Assembly: GCA_009784975.1 (NCBI GenBank)
Contig: WQXG01000009.1
Coordinates: forward strand, 1 to 57,659
Direction: 5' to 3'
From: Treponema sp.
GTDB taxonomy: Bacteria > Spirochaetota > Spirochaetia > Treponematales > Breznakiellaceae
Length of the DNA: 57,659 bases
Part shown: piece after piece, positions 8,523-17,401 of the stretch
Layout: each line of letters opens with the position of its first letter
Numbering within the stretch: position 1 is the stretch's first letter
Translations under genes and position numbers: made by a program
Notes under the pieces: model-generated
What the model was told of the DNA's origin: nothing
Database searches by the model: none
The model's input: only the letters and a program-made list of their open reading frames with translations

Positions 8523-8957
8523 TTAAACCCCGGTTGAACCAAAACCGCCAATTCCCCTTTTGGTACAGGAAAGCGACTGGGCCTGCGCAATTTCAGCCCG
8601 AACGACAGGCGCTATTACAAGCTGGGAAATTCTGTCCCCGTCTTTAATTATAATATCTTCTGTGCCCAAATTTATTAAAATTACCTGAATTTCTCCGCGA
8701 TAATCTGAATCTATTGTACCTGGGGTATTAAGCACTGTAACCCCGGATTTCGCGGCAAGCCCTGAACGGGGACGCACTTGCGCCTCATAACCTTGAGGTA
8801 TTTCCGCTTTTAAACCCGTGGGTATTCTAACTCTTTTTAAAGGCGGGATTATAACATCCGCGTCAAGAAACGCGCGTAAATCCATGCCCGCAGCACCCTG
8901 GCTTTCGTATTCAGGAAGGGTTATGCGTTCATGGGCTTTTACAAATCTTATAACCAC
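8523..8957 (-). CDS. dut: dUTP diphosphatase
   Basis: The 144-residue trimeric dUTPase hydrolyses dUTP to dUMP, protecting DNA and feeding dTMP synthesis. All five motifs are present: GAAGMDLRA, PRSGLA, GTIDSDYRGEI with the catalytic Asp, GDRISQLVI, and the C-terminal RGIGGFGSTG arm. The start is GTG with GAAGG about 9 bases upstream. It lies 18 bp downstream of pnp in the same run. Confidence 0.96.
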   Translation of the reverse strand: MVIRFVKAHERITLPEYESQGAAGMDLRAFLDADVIIPPLKRVRIPTGLKAEIPQGYEAQVRPRSGLAAKSGVTVLNTPGTIDSDYRGEIQVILINLGTEDIIIKDGDRISQLVIAPVVRAEIAQAQSLSCTKRGIGGFGSTGV

Positions 8958-8975
8958 CGCAAACCTTCACTTAAT

Positions 8976-11135
8976 TTATCTTCGCTGACCGTGATTACTT
9001 CTTGGGCGTTCTTCTCTTCGCTTGTTTTCCTGCGGCGGCGGCGCGCCGTCCGGATCAATCGCGTCTATATACGAAAGATTCAGCCGTCCCATTTTATCAA
9101 TTTCCATTAATTTTACAGGTATCTGCTGTCCTTCTTTTAATACATCAGTAACATTCGCGATTCTTTGCCTGGAAAGTTTGCTTATGTGAACCATTCCTTC
9201 CTTGCCGGGAAGTATTTCTACAAACGCTCCGTAATCCATAATACGCTTTACAACGCCGTTGTATACCCTGTTTATTTCCGGATCAGAGGCTATTCCCATA
9301 ACGGCAATTCTTGCTTCTTCTGCATCCTTCGTGTTTTTGCCGAATATTGTAACGGTTCCGTCGTCTTCCGTATTTATTTTTACAGAATACTGTTCGCATA
9401 ATGCCTTGATGTTTTTTCCGCCGGGTCCTATAAGAGCGCCTATTTTGTCGATATCAATACGCAATGTAACAATCTTAGGCGCGTATTCGCTGATTTGCTC
9501 CACAGGTTTATCGATACATTTATTCATGATAGAAAGAATATGCAATCTTCCGCTTTTTGCCTGATCGAGCGCTTTGCTCATAATCTGCGGGCTTACACCT
9601 GCGATTTTTATGTCCATCTGAAAACCGGTAATTCCATCTTTGGTTCCCGCAACTTTAAAATCCATGTCTCCAAGATGATCTTCTTCGCCCAGAATGTCAG
9701 ATAACACAGCAAACCTGCTGCCGTTTTCTTCTGTTATAAGACCCATCGCGATTCCCGCTACAGGTTTTTTAATTGGTACACCGGCATGCAGCATGGAGAG
9801 AGTGCCTCCGCATACAGATGCCATGGAAGATGAGCCGTTGGATTCCATTGTTTCAGATACTACCCTTATTGTGTATGGGAATTCTTCTTTTGAAGGAATC
9901 ATTGCTTTTAAGGAACGCTGGGCTAAATTTCCATGCCCAATTTCGCGCCTGCCTGTCCCTGTTCTGCCGACCTCTCCGACAGAGTACGGAGGGAAGTTAT
10001 AATGCAGCATGAAGTTTTCGCGCTTGTCGCCTTCAATGTCATCAAAGATTTGCTCGTCAAAAACAGTTCCAAGTGTTGTTACAACGAGAGCCTGTGTCTC
10101 GCCGCGCGTAAAAAGCGCAGAGCCGTGCGTTCTTTGCAGGATCTCAATTTCGCAGGTAATGCCGCGGATATCTTCAAGACCTCTTCCGTCTACGCGCTTT
10201 CCGTTATTTAAAATGGAAGTGCGTAAAATTTCGTACTGCATATCTTCAAAGAGCGCGTTAAAAAGTTTTTTCTGTTTTTCATCTTCCAGAGACGCTGCAT
10301 GAAGAGCCGCATATTCTGTTTTTACGGCTTTTATGCCGTCATGTCTTTCATGCTTTGTCGGCAGGAAGCACGCTTTTTCCAGTTTTGGGAAAGCTTCTTT
10401 ACGGATGGCATCCGCGTTTTCCAGTGAATAGGTTGGCACAATAAGGGGAAGTTTTTCTTTTCCGGCAATTTCCCTCAGTTTTTCCTGTAAAGCGCAGAAT
10501 TCTTTTATCATTGCATGCGCTTTATCAAGAGCCTCAAGCATCAGCTCTTCGCTTACTTCTTTTGCTCCGCCTTCCACCATTGTAATGCCGTCTTTAGTCC
10601 CTGCGACAATAATTTCCATTGTGGATTTTTCTATCTGTTCATAGGTAGGATTTACAATAAGCTCGCCGTTTACCTGACAAACACGCACTCCCGCTACAGG
10701 TCCGTTAAACGGAATGTCAGAAATATGCACAGCCGCAGAAGACGCGATGATCGCAAGAATGTCCGGGGGATTTATCTGATCTGTAGAAAGAGTTGTAGGG
10801 ATCAATTGAATTTCACGCCCGAAACTTTTTTCAAACAAGGGACGCATTGGCCTATCGATAAGACGGGAAACAAGTATTTCCTTGTCTTTTGGGCGGCTTT
10901 CCCTTTTAATAAAACCGCCGGGAATTTTACCCGCGGCATAATATTTTTCGTTATATTCGACTGTAAGAGGTACATAGTCAATACCTTCTACAGATTCCGA
11001 TGAACAGCAGACTGTTGCAATTACTGCCGAACCTGCATATTGCGCAAAAACAGAGCCGTTTGCCTGTCTTGCAATTCTGCCGGTCTCAAGAATTAATTCT
11101 TTACCGGCGACTGTAAGTGTTACTTTTTGCATCAT
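8976..11135 (-). CDS. pnp: Polyribonucleotide nucleotidyltransferase
   Basis: The 719-residue phosphorolytic 3'-5' exoribonuclease has two RNase PH domains (about 1-215 and 310-540). The catalytic region is AVLSDILGEEDHLGDMDFK. A KH domain (IGALIGPGGKNIKAL) begins near 560 and an S1 domain (YNGVVKRIMDYGAFVEI) near 625, followed by a short basic tail. The start is MMQKVTL; the first ATG shares its A with the rpsO stop, so the second Met is an alternative. The rpsO-pnp pairing is the classical arrangement. Confidence 0.97.
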   Translation of the reverse strand: MMQKVTLTVAGKELILETGRIARQANGSVFAQYAGSAVIATVCCSSESVEGIDYVPLTVEYNEKYYAAGKIPGGFIKRESRPKDKEILVSRLIDRPMRPLFEKSFGREIQLIPTTLSTDQINPPDILAIIASSAAVHISDIPFNGPVAGVRVCQVNGELIVNPTYEQIEKSTMEIIVAGTKDGITMVEGGAKEVSEELMLEALDKAHAMIKEFCALQEKLREIAGKEKLPLIVPTYSLENADAIRKEAFPKLEKACFLPTKHERHDGIKAVKTEYAALHAASLEDEKQKKLFNALFEDMQYEILRTSILNNGKRVDGRGLEDIRGITCEIEILQRTHGSALFTRGETQALVVTTLGTVFDEQIFDDIEGDKRENFMLHYNFPPYSVGEVGRTGTGRREIGHGNLAQRSLKAMIPSKEEFPYTIRVVSETMESNGSSSMASVCGGTLSMLHAGVPIKKPVAGIAMGLITEENGSRFAVLSDILGEEDHLGDMDFKVAGTKDGITGFQMDIKIAGVSPQIMSKALDQAKSGRLHILSIMNKCIDKPVEQISEYAPKIVTLRIDIDKIGALIGPGGKNIKALCEQYSVKINTEDDGTVTIFGKNTKDAEEARIAVMGIASDPEINRVYNGVVKRIMDYGAFVEILPGKEGMVHISKLSRQRIANVTDVLKEGQQIPVKLMEIDKMGRLNLSYIDAIDPDGAPPPQENKRREERPRSNHGQRR

Positions 11136-11404
11136 TATTTACGCAATCCCAACTCTTTTATAAGTTTGCGGTAGCCATCCAGATTTATACGCTGAATATA
11201 CTTTAACATCCTGCGCCTTTTTCCAACCAGTATTAAAAGTCCTCTCTGAGCGGATTTGTCTTTTTTAAACTGCTTGCAATGCTCTGTAAGCTGATTGATC
11301 CGTTCAGTAAGAAGAGCAATCTGAACTTCCGTCGCGCCTGTATCTTTTTCATTTTTGCCGAATTTGACAACAATTGATGCTGCGCTTTCTTTTTTTAAAG
11401 CCAT
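11135..11404 (-). CDS. rpsO: 30S ribosomal protein S15
   Basis: The 89-residue protein has the family length and the TGATEVQIALLTERINQLTEH signature region followed by the RGLLILVGKRRRMLKYI helix that contacts 16S rRNA. It has its own ribosome site (AGGAG, about 11414-11418 minus) and an 85-bp upstream gap with a promoter-like TTGACA. Confidence 0.97.
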   Translation of the reverse strand: MALKKESAASIVVKFGKNEKDTGATEVQIALLTERINQLTEHCKQFKKDKSAQRGLLILVGKRRRMLKYIQRINLDGYRKLIKELGLRK

Positions 11405-11430
11405 ATCTTTTTTTCTCCTAATTTGTAATT

Positions 11431-11459
11431 ATATTGTCATAAAATTAAAAAAGTGTCAA
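11431..11459 (-). promoter_or_regulatory. Possible rpsO-pnp promoter
   Basis: On the minus strand a consensus TTGACA (11454-11459) lies 17 bases from CAATAT (11431-11436) and 20 from TATAAT (11428-11433), in the only sizeable gap (85 bp) between truB and rpsO. The -35 is perfect; the -10 choice is uncertain. Confidence 0.45.
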
Positions 11460-11489
11460 TACATCGTAATATACAATTATTTTGGAAAT

Positions 11490-12407
11490 TTACAGTTTTT
11501 TATGATTGAAAACAAAGGCATATTTCCATTTTTCTTCGTTTTTTTCGATAATTGCTATGAGGGTTTCTGCTTTGTAGATTGCTAATGAATTTTGGGAAGA
11601 GTTCTCGCGGAGACGCAGAGGCGCAGGGGACGCGGGGGAAGAGGGGGAAGAGGGGAAAGGGAAGATTTGGTTTAGGGGTTTGCCGTGTATGATGTGTGTT
11701 TTTTCCTGTTCTGTTGCTTCGTAGCAGGGGATTCCCAGGGTGGCTATTATTGATTTATCTATGGGGTGTATTTTTATTTGCTCTTCTTTGTGTCTTTGTG
11801 CCTCTGTGTGAGAGAATCCTCCAACCTGTGTCCGTAACAGGGAGTTTAAATGCCCCCTGCTTCCTGCCGCAAGGGCAATGTCCCTTGCAAGGGAGCGGAT
11901 GTAGGTGCCTGAGGAACAATGTACGTGTATATCCGCGAACGGTGGCTGCCATGATAAAATTTCCAGTTTTTTTACTGTAACAGGGCGTTTTTTCATTTCT
12001 ACCGTTTTGCCTGATCTTGCCAGTTCTGACGCTCTTTTTCCATTTATATGAAATGCGGAATATAGAGGAGGCGCCTGTAAAATTTCACCTGTAAATTGTT
12101 TTAAAACCTGCTCTATTTCTTCCCGGGACGGTATTTTAGCTTCCGCTATTACGCTGCCTTCCGGATCCAGCGTGTCTGTTTCAATGCCAAAATGAATCCT
12201 GCCCTCATACATTTTATCGCAGGAAGTAAACCACTTGCTTAGCCTTAAAGCGTTTCCGGCAAGCACTATTAAAAGCCCATGCGCGAATTTATCCAGCGTG
12301 CCTGTATGACCTACCTTTCCTGTTCCTAAAGCGCGTTTTATATCACGCAAAGCGTCAAAAGATGTGACACCGGATTCTTTATTAAGTAATATTAAGCCGC
12401 CTTCCAT
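11490..12407 (-). CDS. truB: tRNA pseudouridine-55 synthase with repeat-derived inserts
   Basis: This enzyme converts U55 of the tRNA T-loop to pseudouridine. LLNKESGVTSFDALR begins the fold. GHTGTLDKFAHGLL holds the catalytic Asp39, and SSGTYIRSLARDIA is typical. Two inserts disrupt the C-terminal part. Residues 199-211 (HTEAQRHKEEQ) replace the loop after GGFS. Residues 248-273 (a Pro/Ser run then LRLRENSS) lie between HGKPLNQ and LAIYKAETLIAI. Both match dispersed DNA repeats but leave the frame and the catalytic domain intact. It starts 2 bp after rbfA. Confidence 0.95.
   Translation of the reverse strand: MEGGLILLNKESGVTSFDALRDIKRALGTGKVGHTGTLDKFAHGLLIVLAGNALRLSKWFTSCDKMYEGRIHFGIETDTLDPEGSVIAEAKIPSREEIEQVLKQFTGEILQAPPLYSAFHINGKRASELARSGKTVEMKKRPVTVKKLEILSWQPPFADIHVHCSSGTYIRSLARDIALAAGSRGHLNSLLRTQVGGFSHTEAQRHKEEQIKIHPIDKSIIATLGIPCYEATEQEKTHIIHGKPLNQIFPFPSSPSSPASPAPLRLRENSSQNSLAIYKAETLIAIIEKNEEKWKYAFVFNHKKL
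11601..11664. repeat. CTCGCGGAGACGCAGAG-type repeat inside truB
   Basis: TTCTCGCGGAGACGCAGAGG at 11602-11621 matches the left arm of the intergenic element at 32300-32500, then runs into a GGGGGAAGAGG-rich tract. On the minus strand it encodes the Pro/Ser-rich linker of TruB. Confidence 0.7.
11781..11813. repeat. CACAAAG-type repeat inside truB
   Basis: The reverse complement begins TCTCACACAGAGGCACAAAG, the same family as the intergenic copy at 831-866. It encodes the HTEAQRHKEE insert of TruB in frame. Confidence 0.7.
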
Positions 12408-12409
12408 TT

Positions 12410-12778
12410 TTAGTTCTCGCGCGGCGTGGAGTCACTCTCTACAAGTTTTTCTATTTTTTTTATTATATCGAAACTTTCCCCGATACTTTTATCTTCATGA
12501 AAACGCAATTTTGGAATTTTTCTTATATGCATGGTTAAAGCAAGCTGAGACTGTATAAAACCTGCCGCGCTTTTTAAGCCGCAAACTGCCTTTTCACACT
12601 CGCCGCCCCTGATATCTGAAACATGAACATCCGCATAGGAAAGGTCTTTGGAAACATCTACTTTTGTTATGGATAAAAATGAGCTAACCCTGTTATCTTT
12701 TATTTTTCCTTCCAGAATAAAAGCGCCTATTTTTTCCTGAATCATCTGACCCAGACGTTCGATTCTGAAAGAAGGCAT
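12410..12778 (-). CDS. rbfA: Ribosome-binding factor A
   Basis: The 122-residue single-KH-fold protein matures the 30S subunit near the 16S 5' end. The N-terminus FRIERLGQMIQEKIGAFI and the segment LSITKVDVSKDLSYADVHVS match the family, as does KIPKLRFHEDKSIGESFDI. It lies 15 bp after infB and 2 bp before truB, the classical order. Confidence 0.94.
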   Translation of the reverse strand: MPSFRIERLGQMIQEKIGAFILEGKIKDNRVSSFLSITKVDVSKDLSYADVHVSDIRGGECEKAVCGLKSAAGFIQSQLALTMHIRKIPKLRFHEDKSIGESFDIIKKIEKLVESDSTPREN

Positions 12779-12793
12779 ATTCGGGATGATCCT

Positions 12794-15247
12794 TTAGGAA
12801 GAACTAAGTTTGCGCGCCACTTCTATAATTTCGATTATTTCAAAATTATCGCCAACCTGAATATCATCAAAACCATCAAGACCTATACCGCACTCATATC
12901 CCGCGGAAACTTCACGCGCGTCATCTTTAAAACGTTTAAGAGAAGCGATTTTGCCCGAATGTATGACAATTTGTTCGCGGATTACGTTGACTGTACAGCT
13001 GCGTTTTACGGTTCCTGTTAATACATAACATCCGGCAATTGTGCCTACTTTAGGCACTTTGAATGTGTCTCTGACCTCTACATTGCCTATTACTTCTTCT
13101 TTTGTTTCGGGCTTTAACATTCCTTCCATTGCCATTTTAATTTCTTCTACAGCTTTATAGATTACATTGTATTTGCGAACATCAACCTTTTCCTGTTCCG
13201 CAAGCATTTTTGCCTTTGGAAGCGGACGAACGTTAAAACTTATTATAATAGCTTTTGACGCGATGGCAAGATCAACATCTCCTTCGTTTACAGGACCCGG
13301 AAGCGCCTGAATAACATGAAGGCGTATTTCTTTTGTAGATAGTTTTTCAAGGCTGGATTTTAACGCTTCGGCAGAACCTTGTACGTCTGCTTTAATAATT
13401 ACTTTTAGCTCCTGAATTGTTCCGTCGCTAATCATGTCGTGCAGGTTATCCATTGTAACCTTTCTCATTATTTTCGCGTCTTCAAAACGTTTTAGCTCCT
13501 GGCGTTTGGAAGAAAACTCCCTTGCTTTCTTTTCATTCGCGACAACCTGCAAAGGATCTCCGGCGTTTGGTACGCCTTCAAACCCGAGTATTTCAACCGG
13601 CATTGAAGGTGTTGCCTTGTTAATCCTTTCGCCCTTGTCATTAAAAATCGCGCGTACTCTGCCCGGCCAAACGCCCGCAACATACGCGTCTCCTACAGCA
13701 AGCGTCCCTCTTTCTACCATTACCGTCGCGACAATTCCCCTGCCGTGATCAACCTTCGACTCCAGGATTTTTCCTTCCGCCGAATGCTGGAAGTTTGCTT
13801 TTAAATCCAGGATTTCCGCCTGAAGCAGAACAGCGTCTATTAATTTATCTATGCCTGTTTTCTGCAATGCGGATAGTTCAACAAACATTGTCTGTCCGCC
13901 CCAGTCTTCCGGCATAAGACCCAAATCGGATAGCTGGCTTTTTACCTTGTCCGGGTTTGCTTCCGGTTTGTCTATTTTATTTACCGCGACAATTATCGGG
14001 ACATCAGCGTCTTTTGCATGATTTATCGCTTCGATAGTTTGCGGCATAACGCCGTCATCCGCCGCGACAACAAGAATAACAATATCTGTTATTTGAGCGC
14101 CTCTTGCTCTCATCCTTGTAAATGCTTCATGGCCCGGAGTATCAAGGAATGTCAGGCTGCCGTGAGGAGTGTCAACCATGTAAGCGCCTATATGCTGGGT
14201 GATACCGCCGAACTCGCCGGAAACAACATCCGCTTTGCGGATAGCGTCCAGCAATTTAGTTTTACCGTGATCAACATGACCCATAACGGTGACAACAGGC
14301 GGGCGCGGAAGAAGTACAGCGTCATCGTCGGAACCGGTTTCAATAACAGTTTCGTCGTAAAGACTTACAATTTTTACATCAGCGCCGAATTCCGCGGCTA
14401 TTAATGTCGCGGTATCAGCGTCAATCTGCTGATTAATAGTGACCATCTGCCCCATACTCATCAATTTTTGTATAAGGTCAGATGCTTTTAAATTCATCTT
14501 TTTTGCCAATTCAGCTACCGAGATAACTTCCATTATATCGATGGATTTTGGCACAGGATTTGTTACCTGCGTTATTTTTTTCTTTGTCTGAAGGAGTTTT
14601 TCCTCCATTTCAAGTTCTTTTTCTTTGCGGTTATAAGCCGGTTTTTTAGCGATAAACTTCCGCTTTGCCGTTCCTTTTCCTTCCGGTAATGGAGCAGACG
14701 GCGGAGTACGTCCTCCTCCTGCAGGCGATGGACGCTGAAACCCCGGTTTGTTACCCTGTCCGGGTCTTGGCGTAAAACCGCCCTGCTGCTGTCTTGGCGG
14801 AAATCTTCTGCCTTGCCCCTGAGACTGATCCTGCGACTGAGAAGAAGGACGTCCCGTATATCCGCCTCTGTTCTGAGGCTGCTCATTGTTGTTTCTGTTT
14901 CTGTGCGGCGGGCGCGGCGGACGATTCTGACCATGAGAGCCAACCAGTTTTCCGCCTACCCTTCCTGCGGCGGCGGCTGGACGCTGCGCTATCGAAAAAG
15001 AATTTGTTTTTGACGCGTCGCTTTCCTGTGGTCTGTTTTCCGCAGGCGGTTTTTTGGAAGGAGAACTGACAATTATTTTAGGCGGCATTTTTTTGGGAGC
15101 GGCAGGGGCGGATGGTTTTTTTACAACAACCTTTACCTTGCGGCGTTCTCCCTGGTCAGATGCAGCTACGGGATTCTCCGCTTCATTCTGAGAATGTTTA
15201 ATTAGCTGAGCCTTTGGTTTTTTCGTCTTGTCAGTTTCTTCCGCCAT
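12794..15247 (-). CDS. infB: Translation initiation factor IF-2
   Basis: The 817-residue GTPase brings fMet-tRNA to the 30S subunit. About 230 residues of Pro/Gln/Arg/Gly-rich disordered N-terminus come first, then an IF2-N-like domain (ISVAELAKKMNLKASDLIQ). The G domain follows with GHVDHGKTKLLD (G1), DTPGHEAF (G3) and NKIDKP (G4), then domains II-IV ending EIIEIVEVARKLSSS-like. The disordered region is compositionally unlike the rest but normal for IF-2. It lies 15 bp after nusA. Confidence 0.97.
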   Translation of the reverse strand: MAEETDKTKKPKAQLIKHSQNEAENPVAASDQGERRKVKVVVKKPSAPAAPKKMPPKIIVSSPSKKPPAENRPQESDASKTNSFSIAQRPAAAAGRVGGKLVGSHGQNRPPRPPHRNRNNNEQPQNRGGYTGRPSSQSQDQSQGQGRRFPPRQQQGGFTPRPGQGNKPGFQRPSPAGGGRTPPSAPLPEGKGTAKRKFIAKKPAYNRKEKELEMEEKLLQTKKKITQVTNPVPKSIDIMEVISVAELAKKMNLKASDLIQKLMSMGQMVTINQQIDADTATLIAAEFGADVKIVSLYDETVIETGSDDDAVLLPRPPVVTVMGHVDHGKTKLLDAIRKADVVSGEFGGITQHIGAYMVDTPHGSLTFLDTPGHEAFTRMRARGAQITDIVILVVAADDGVMPQTIEAINHAKDADVPIIVAVNKIDKPEANPDKVKSQLSDLGLMPEDWGGQTMFVELSALQKTGIDKLIDAVLLQAEILDLKANFQHSAEGKILESKVDHGRGIVATVMVERGTLAVGDAYVAGVWPGRVRAIFNDKGERINKATPSMPVEILGFEGVPNAGDPLQVVANEKKAREFSSKRQELKRFEDAKIMRKVTMDNLHDMISDGTIQELKVIIKADVQGSAEALKSSLEKLSTKEIRLHVIQALPGPVNEGDVDLAIASKAIIISFNVRPLPKAKMLAEQEKVDVRKYNVIYKAVEEIKMAMEGMLKPETKEEVIGNVEVRDTFKVPKVGTIAGCYVLTGTVKRSCTVNVIREQIVIHSGKIASLKRFKDDAREVSAGYECGIGLDGFDDIQVGDNFEIIEIIEVARKLSSS

Positions 15248-15262
15248 ATTTTTCCTTTTCTT

Positions 15263-16729
15263 TTAATTGTCTTCTTCTTCGTATTCAAAGCTTAAACCTA
15301 TACCGCAGCTGGGACAAGTGGTCATATCCACAGTTATCTTTGCTCCGCATTCCGGACATTCGTATTCTTCCGCTTCGGTTTCTTCTTCTTCGGCTTCTTC
15401 TTCTTTTTCTTCTTCCTGCTCTTCGTCGTAAGTTTCTTCTTCGATTATTTCTACATATTCTTCTATGAGTTTACGCAGGTTTTCTATATCAGAAGATGAC
15501 AAACCTTTTTCTTCCAGTTCGCTCTGAGCCAATCCAAGGAAATCTTCGATTAAATCTATGCCGCTATCAAGCAGGAGAGCCGCGATACGGTTATCCACAC
15601 CGGGCAGTTCGCTGATGCGCGATATTTCATCATCGTATGATTCTGTATCGCCAAAGAGTTCAAGGGCTGTTCTTCTTGATTCGGCTGTAATATCCATTTC
15701 CGCGAACTGTGATTCTGTTTTAACATCTATGTTCCAGTCAACAAGCCTGTTTGCAAGGCGGACATTGAGCCCCTGTTTGCCAATTGCCAAAGACAGCATT
15801 GAATCGTTTACAATGGCGAGCGCCTGATGTTTGCCTTCGTCCAAAATTATAACTTCACGAACCTCTGCGGGAGAAAGCGCGTTTTTAATAAACTTTTTGG
15901 GATCAGGATCGTATTTTAAAATATCGATTTTTTCTCCTTCAAGTTCCTTTATTACTGCCTGAATACGAACGCCCTTAAGTCCTACGCAGGCTCCGACAGG
16001 ATCAACATCTTCACGGTTTGAATAAACCGCGAGTTTTGTCCTAAAACCAGGTTCGCGCACAATGTTTTTTATTTCTACGATTTTATCGTATATCTCCGGA
16101 ACTTCCAGCTCAAAGATTGCGCGTACAAATTCCTTATGAGTCCTGGAAAGCACAATTTGAAGCCCGGAAGCGTCTTTTTTTACTTCCGCAATCATGGTTT
16201 TAATTCTGTCATTCGTGTGGTATATTTCCCGGGGAGACTGGTATTTTTTTGGAAGCACGCCTTCCATTTTTCCAATATCCAGATAAATGGTTCCGTTTCT
16301 CTCCCGCTGGTAATAACCTATAATGATTTCCCCTTCTTTATCCTTGTATTCGGAATAAAGACTGTCCTTTTGTATATCCCTGATGGTTTGATGCGCTTTT
16401 TGTTTCGCGCTTTGAACGGCGATACGATCAAACTGTTTAGGATCAATTTCTACCAGTATTTCGTCCCCAACTTCCGCTTCAGGATTTAACTCCCCGGCTT
16501 CATCCAGATCTATTTCCGTAACGGGATCATAAACACCATCCTGCTCTACGATTTTTTTCCTTGCAAAAATCGAAACTTCCAGATTTTCTTCATCAAATTG
16601 CACAACCGCGTTATCTGCATTGCCAAAACGATGTTTGTATGCAGCTATTAAAGTATCTTCAATTGTTCTTAAGATCAGGTCTTCGGGAATACCGCGATCC
16701 TGATTAATCTGACGAATTGCCTGTGACAT
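15263..16729 (-). CDS. nusA: Transcription factor NusA with acidic tail and zinc ribbon
   Basis: NusA modulates RNA polymerase pausing, termination and antitermination. I chose the ATG at 16729 (MSQAIRQINQDRG), 13 bp past the rimP stop, over an upstream start inside rimP; this gives 488 residues. In order: N-terminal polymerase-binding domain, S1 (about 115-185), tandem KH (AIGKQGLNVRLANRLVD), and a helix-hairpin-helix (ELPGVDNRIAALLLDSGI). A long Glu-rich linker and a zinc ribbon CPECG...CPSCG follow in the last 33 residues. The ribbon is not part of classical NusA. Confidence 0.95.
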   Translation of the reverse strand: MSQAIRQINQDRGIPEDLILRTIEDTLIAAYKHRFGNADNAVVQFDEENLEVSIFARKKIVEQDGVYDPVTEIDLDEAGELNPEAEVGDEILVEIDPKQFDRIAVQSAKQKAHQTIRDIQKDSLYSEYKDKEGEIIIGYYQRERNGTIYLDIGKMEGVLPKKYQSPREIYHTNDRIKTMIAEVKKDASGLQIVLSRTHKEFVRAIFELEVPEIYDKIVEIKNIVREPGFRTKLAVYSNREDVDPVGACVGLKGVRIQAVIKELEGEKIDILKYDPDPKKFIKNALSPAEVREVIILDEGKHQALAIVNDSMLSLAIGKQGLNVRLANRLVDWNIDVKTESQFAEMDITAESRRTALELFGDTESYDDEISRISELPGVDNRIAALLLDSGIDLIEDFLGLAQSELEEKGLSSSDIENLRKLIEEYVEIIEEETYDEEQEEEKEEEAEEEETEAEEYECPECGAKITVDMTTCPSCGIGLSFEYEEEDN

Positions 16730-16742
16730 ATCAGTTCCCAAT

Positions 16743-17216
16743 TTATACCTCCTTAGCAAAATCCAATTTTGCTTTTGCAATATTGTCGTATTCAAGTATT
16801 AAGGTTTCATCTTGTGTTTTTAACACAATGCCCTTTTCATCGGCGCTTTTTAAAATCCCTGCCGACCACTCTGTTATATCATTGCGGTAACACCGCACTT
16901 TTTTGCCTGTATAAAAGGCAAATTCGCTGCCGTCCTTTATAAGCCTGTTTATCCCGGGCGACGAAACTTCAAGATAGAGATCCTGACCGGGATAGGCAAG
17001 TTCCAGTCTAGGCATGATTGCGCGATGTACTTTTGAACAGTCATCCGTACCTATGGATGATCCGTTGTAAATAACCGCCCTAACCTGAACGCTGCCTTTG
17101 TGCCTTGAAACAACAAGTTCAATAAGTTTAAATTTCAGCCCTTCCAAAACCTCTTCCAACGACCGGCGTAAAGAAGCAGCTTCCGGTGTCTCTAAATCAT
17201 TGACTTTGTATCTCAT
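16743..17216 (-). CDS. rimP: Ribosome maturation factor RimP
   Basis: The 157-residue protein is needed for 30S assembly. The N-terminal alpha/beta domain includes LELAYPGQDLYLEVSSPGINRLI, the conserved EVSSPG(I/L)xRxL motif. The C-terminal Sm-like domain carries KKVRCYRN and GIVLKTQDETLILEYDNIAKAKL. It is the first gene of the block, with a GGGGGAG ribosome site and a structured leader. Confidence 0.94.
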   Translation of the reverse strand: MRYKVNDLETPEAASLRRSLEEVLEGLKFKLIELVVSRHKGSVQVRAVIYNGSSIGTDDCSKVHRAIMPRLELAYPGQDLYLEVSSPGINRLIKDGSEFAFYTGKKVRCYRNDITEWSAGILKSADEKGIVLKTQDETLILEYDNIAKAKLDFAKEV

Positions 17217-17275
17217 AAGACCCCGCTCCCCCTGCCCTACAAAAAAAAGGGTCTCTTTTCGGAGCCCTTTTTTAA
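17214..17275 (-). promoter_or_regulatory. Structured leader / possible attenuator of rimP-nusA-infB
   Basis: On the minus strand, a hairpin GGGCTC-CGAAAA-GAGACCC (17249-17267) is followed by eight Ts (17241-17248). It looks like an intrinsic terminator placed about 25 bases before the rimP start. Its 3' arm AGACCC can instead pair with GGGTCT next to the start codon, and its 5' arm GCTCC with the GGAGC of the ribosome site. The plus strand also has a T-run after the hairpin. A TTGACA at 17320-17325 and TATAGT boxes at 17283-17293 may be promoter parts. Confidence 0.5.
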
Positions 17276-17345
17276 ATAAAAAACTATACTATAGTCAACT
17301 TACCTTTTTTCCTGAAAAATGTCAATAGTACGAGTTCTTATGCCC

Positions 17346-17374
17346 TTGCCAAAACGCTAAAAAACTCCTATTAT
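17346..17374 (+). promoter_or_regulatory. Promoter of fba
   Basis: TTGCCA (17346-17351), a 17-base spacer and TATTAT (17369-17374) make a good vegetative promoter. It would start transcription about 20 bases before the fba ATG, leaving a GAGGAG ribosome site at 17390-17395 in the leader. Confidence 0.65.
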
Positions 17375-17401
17375 TGTGTAAAATCACTTGAGGAGCAAAA
17401 A

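Noticed and set aside
10515..11003. A 162-codon open frame opposite pnp
   Set aside because: It is fully antisense to conserved pnp codons; the composition (many Cys, Phe, Arg) is that of a shadow frame.
16730..16795. N-terminal extension of nusA
   Set aside because: It overlaps rimP and does not fit the family start MSQAIRQI.
17241..17273. Terminator for fba or rimP transcripts coming from outside
   Set aside because: The flanking genes diverge, so an ordinary end-of-gene terminator has nothing to end here; a leader attenuator fits better.
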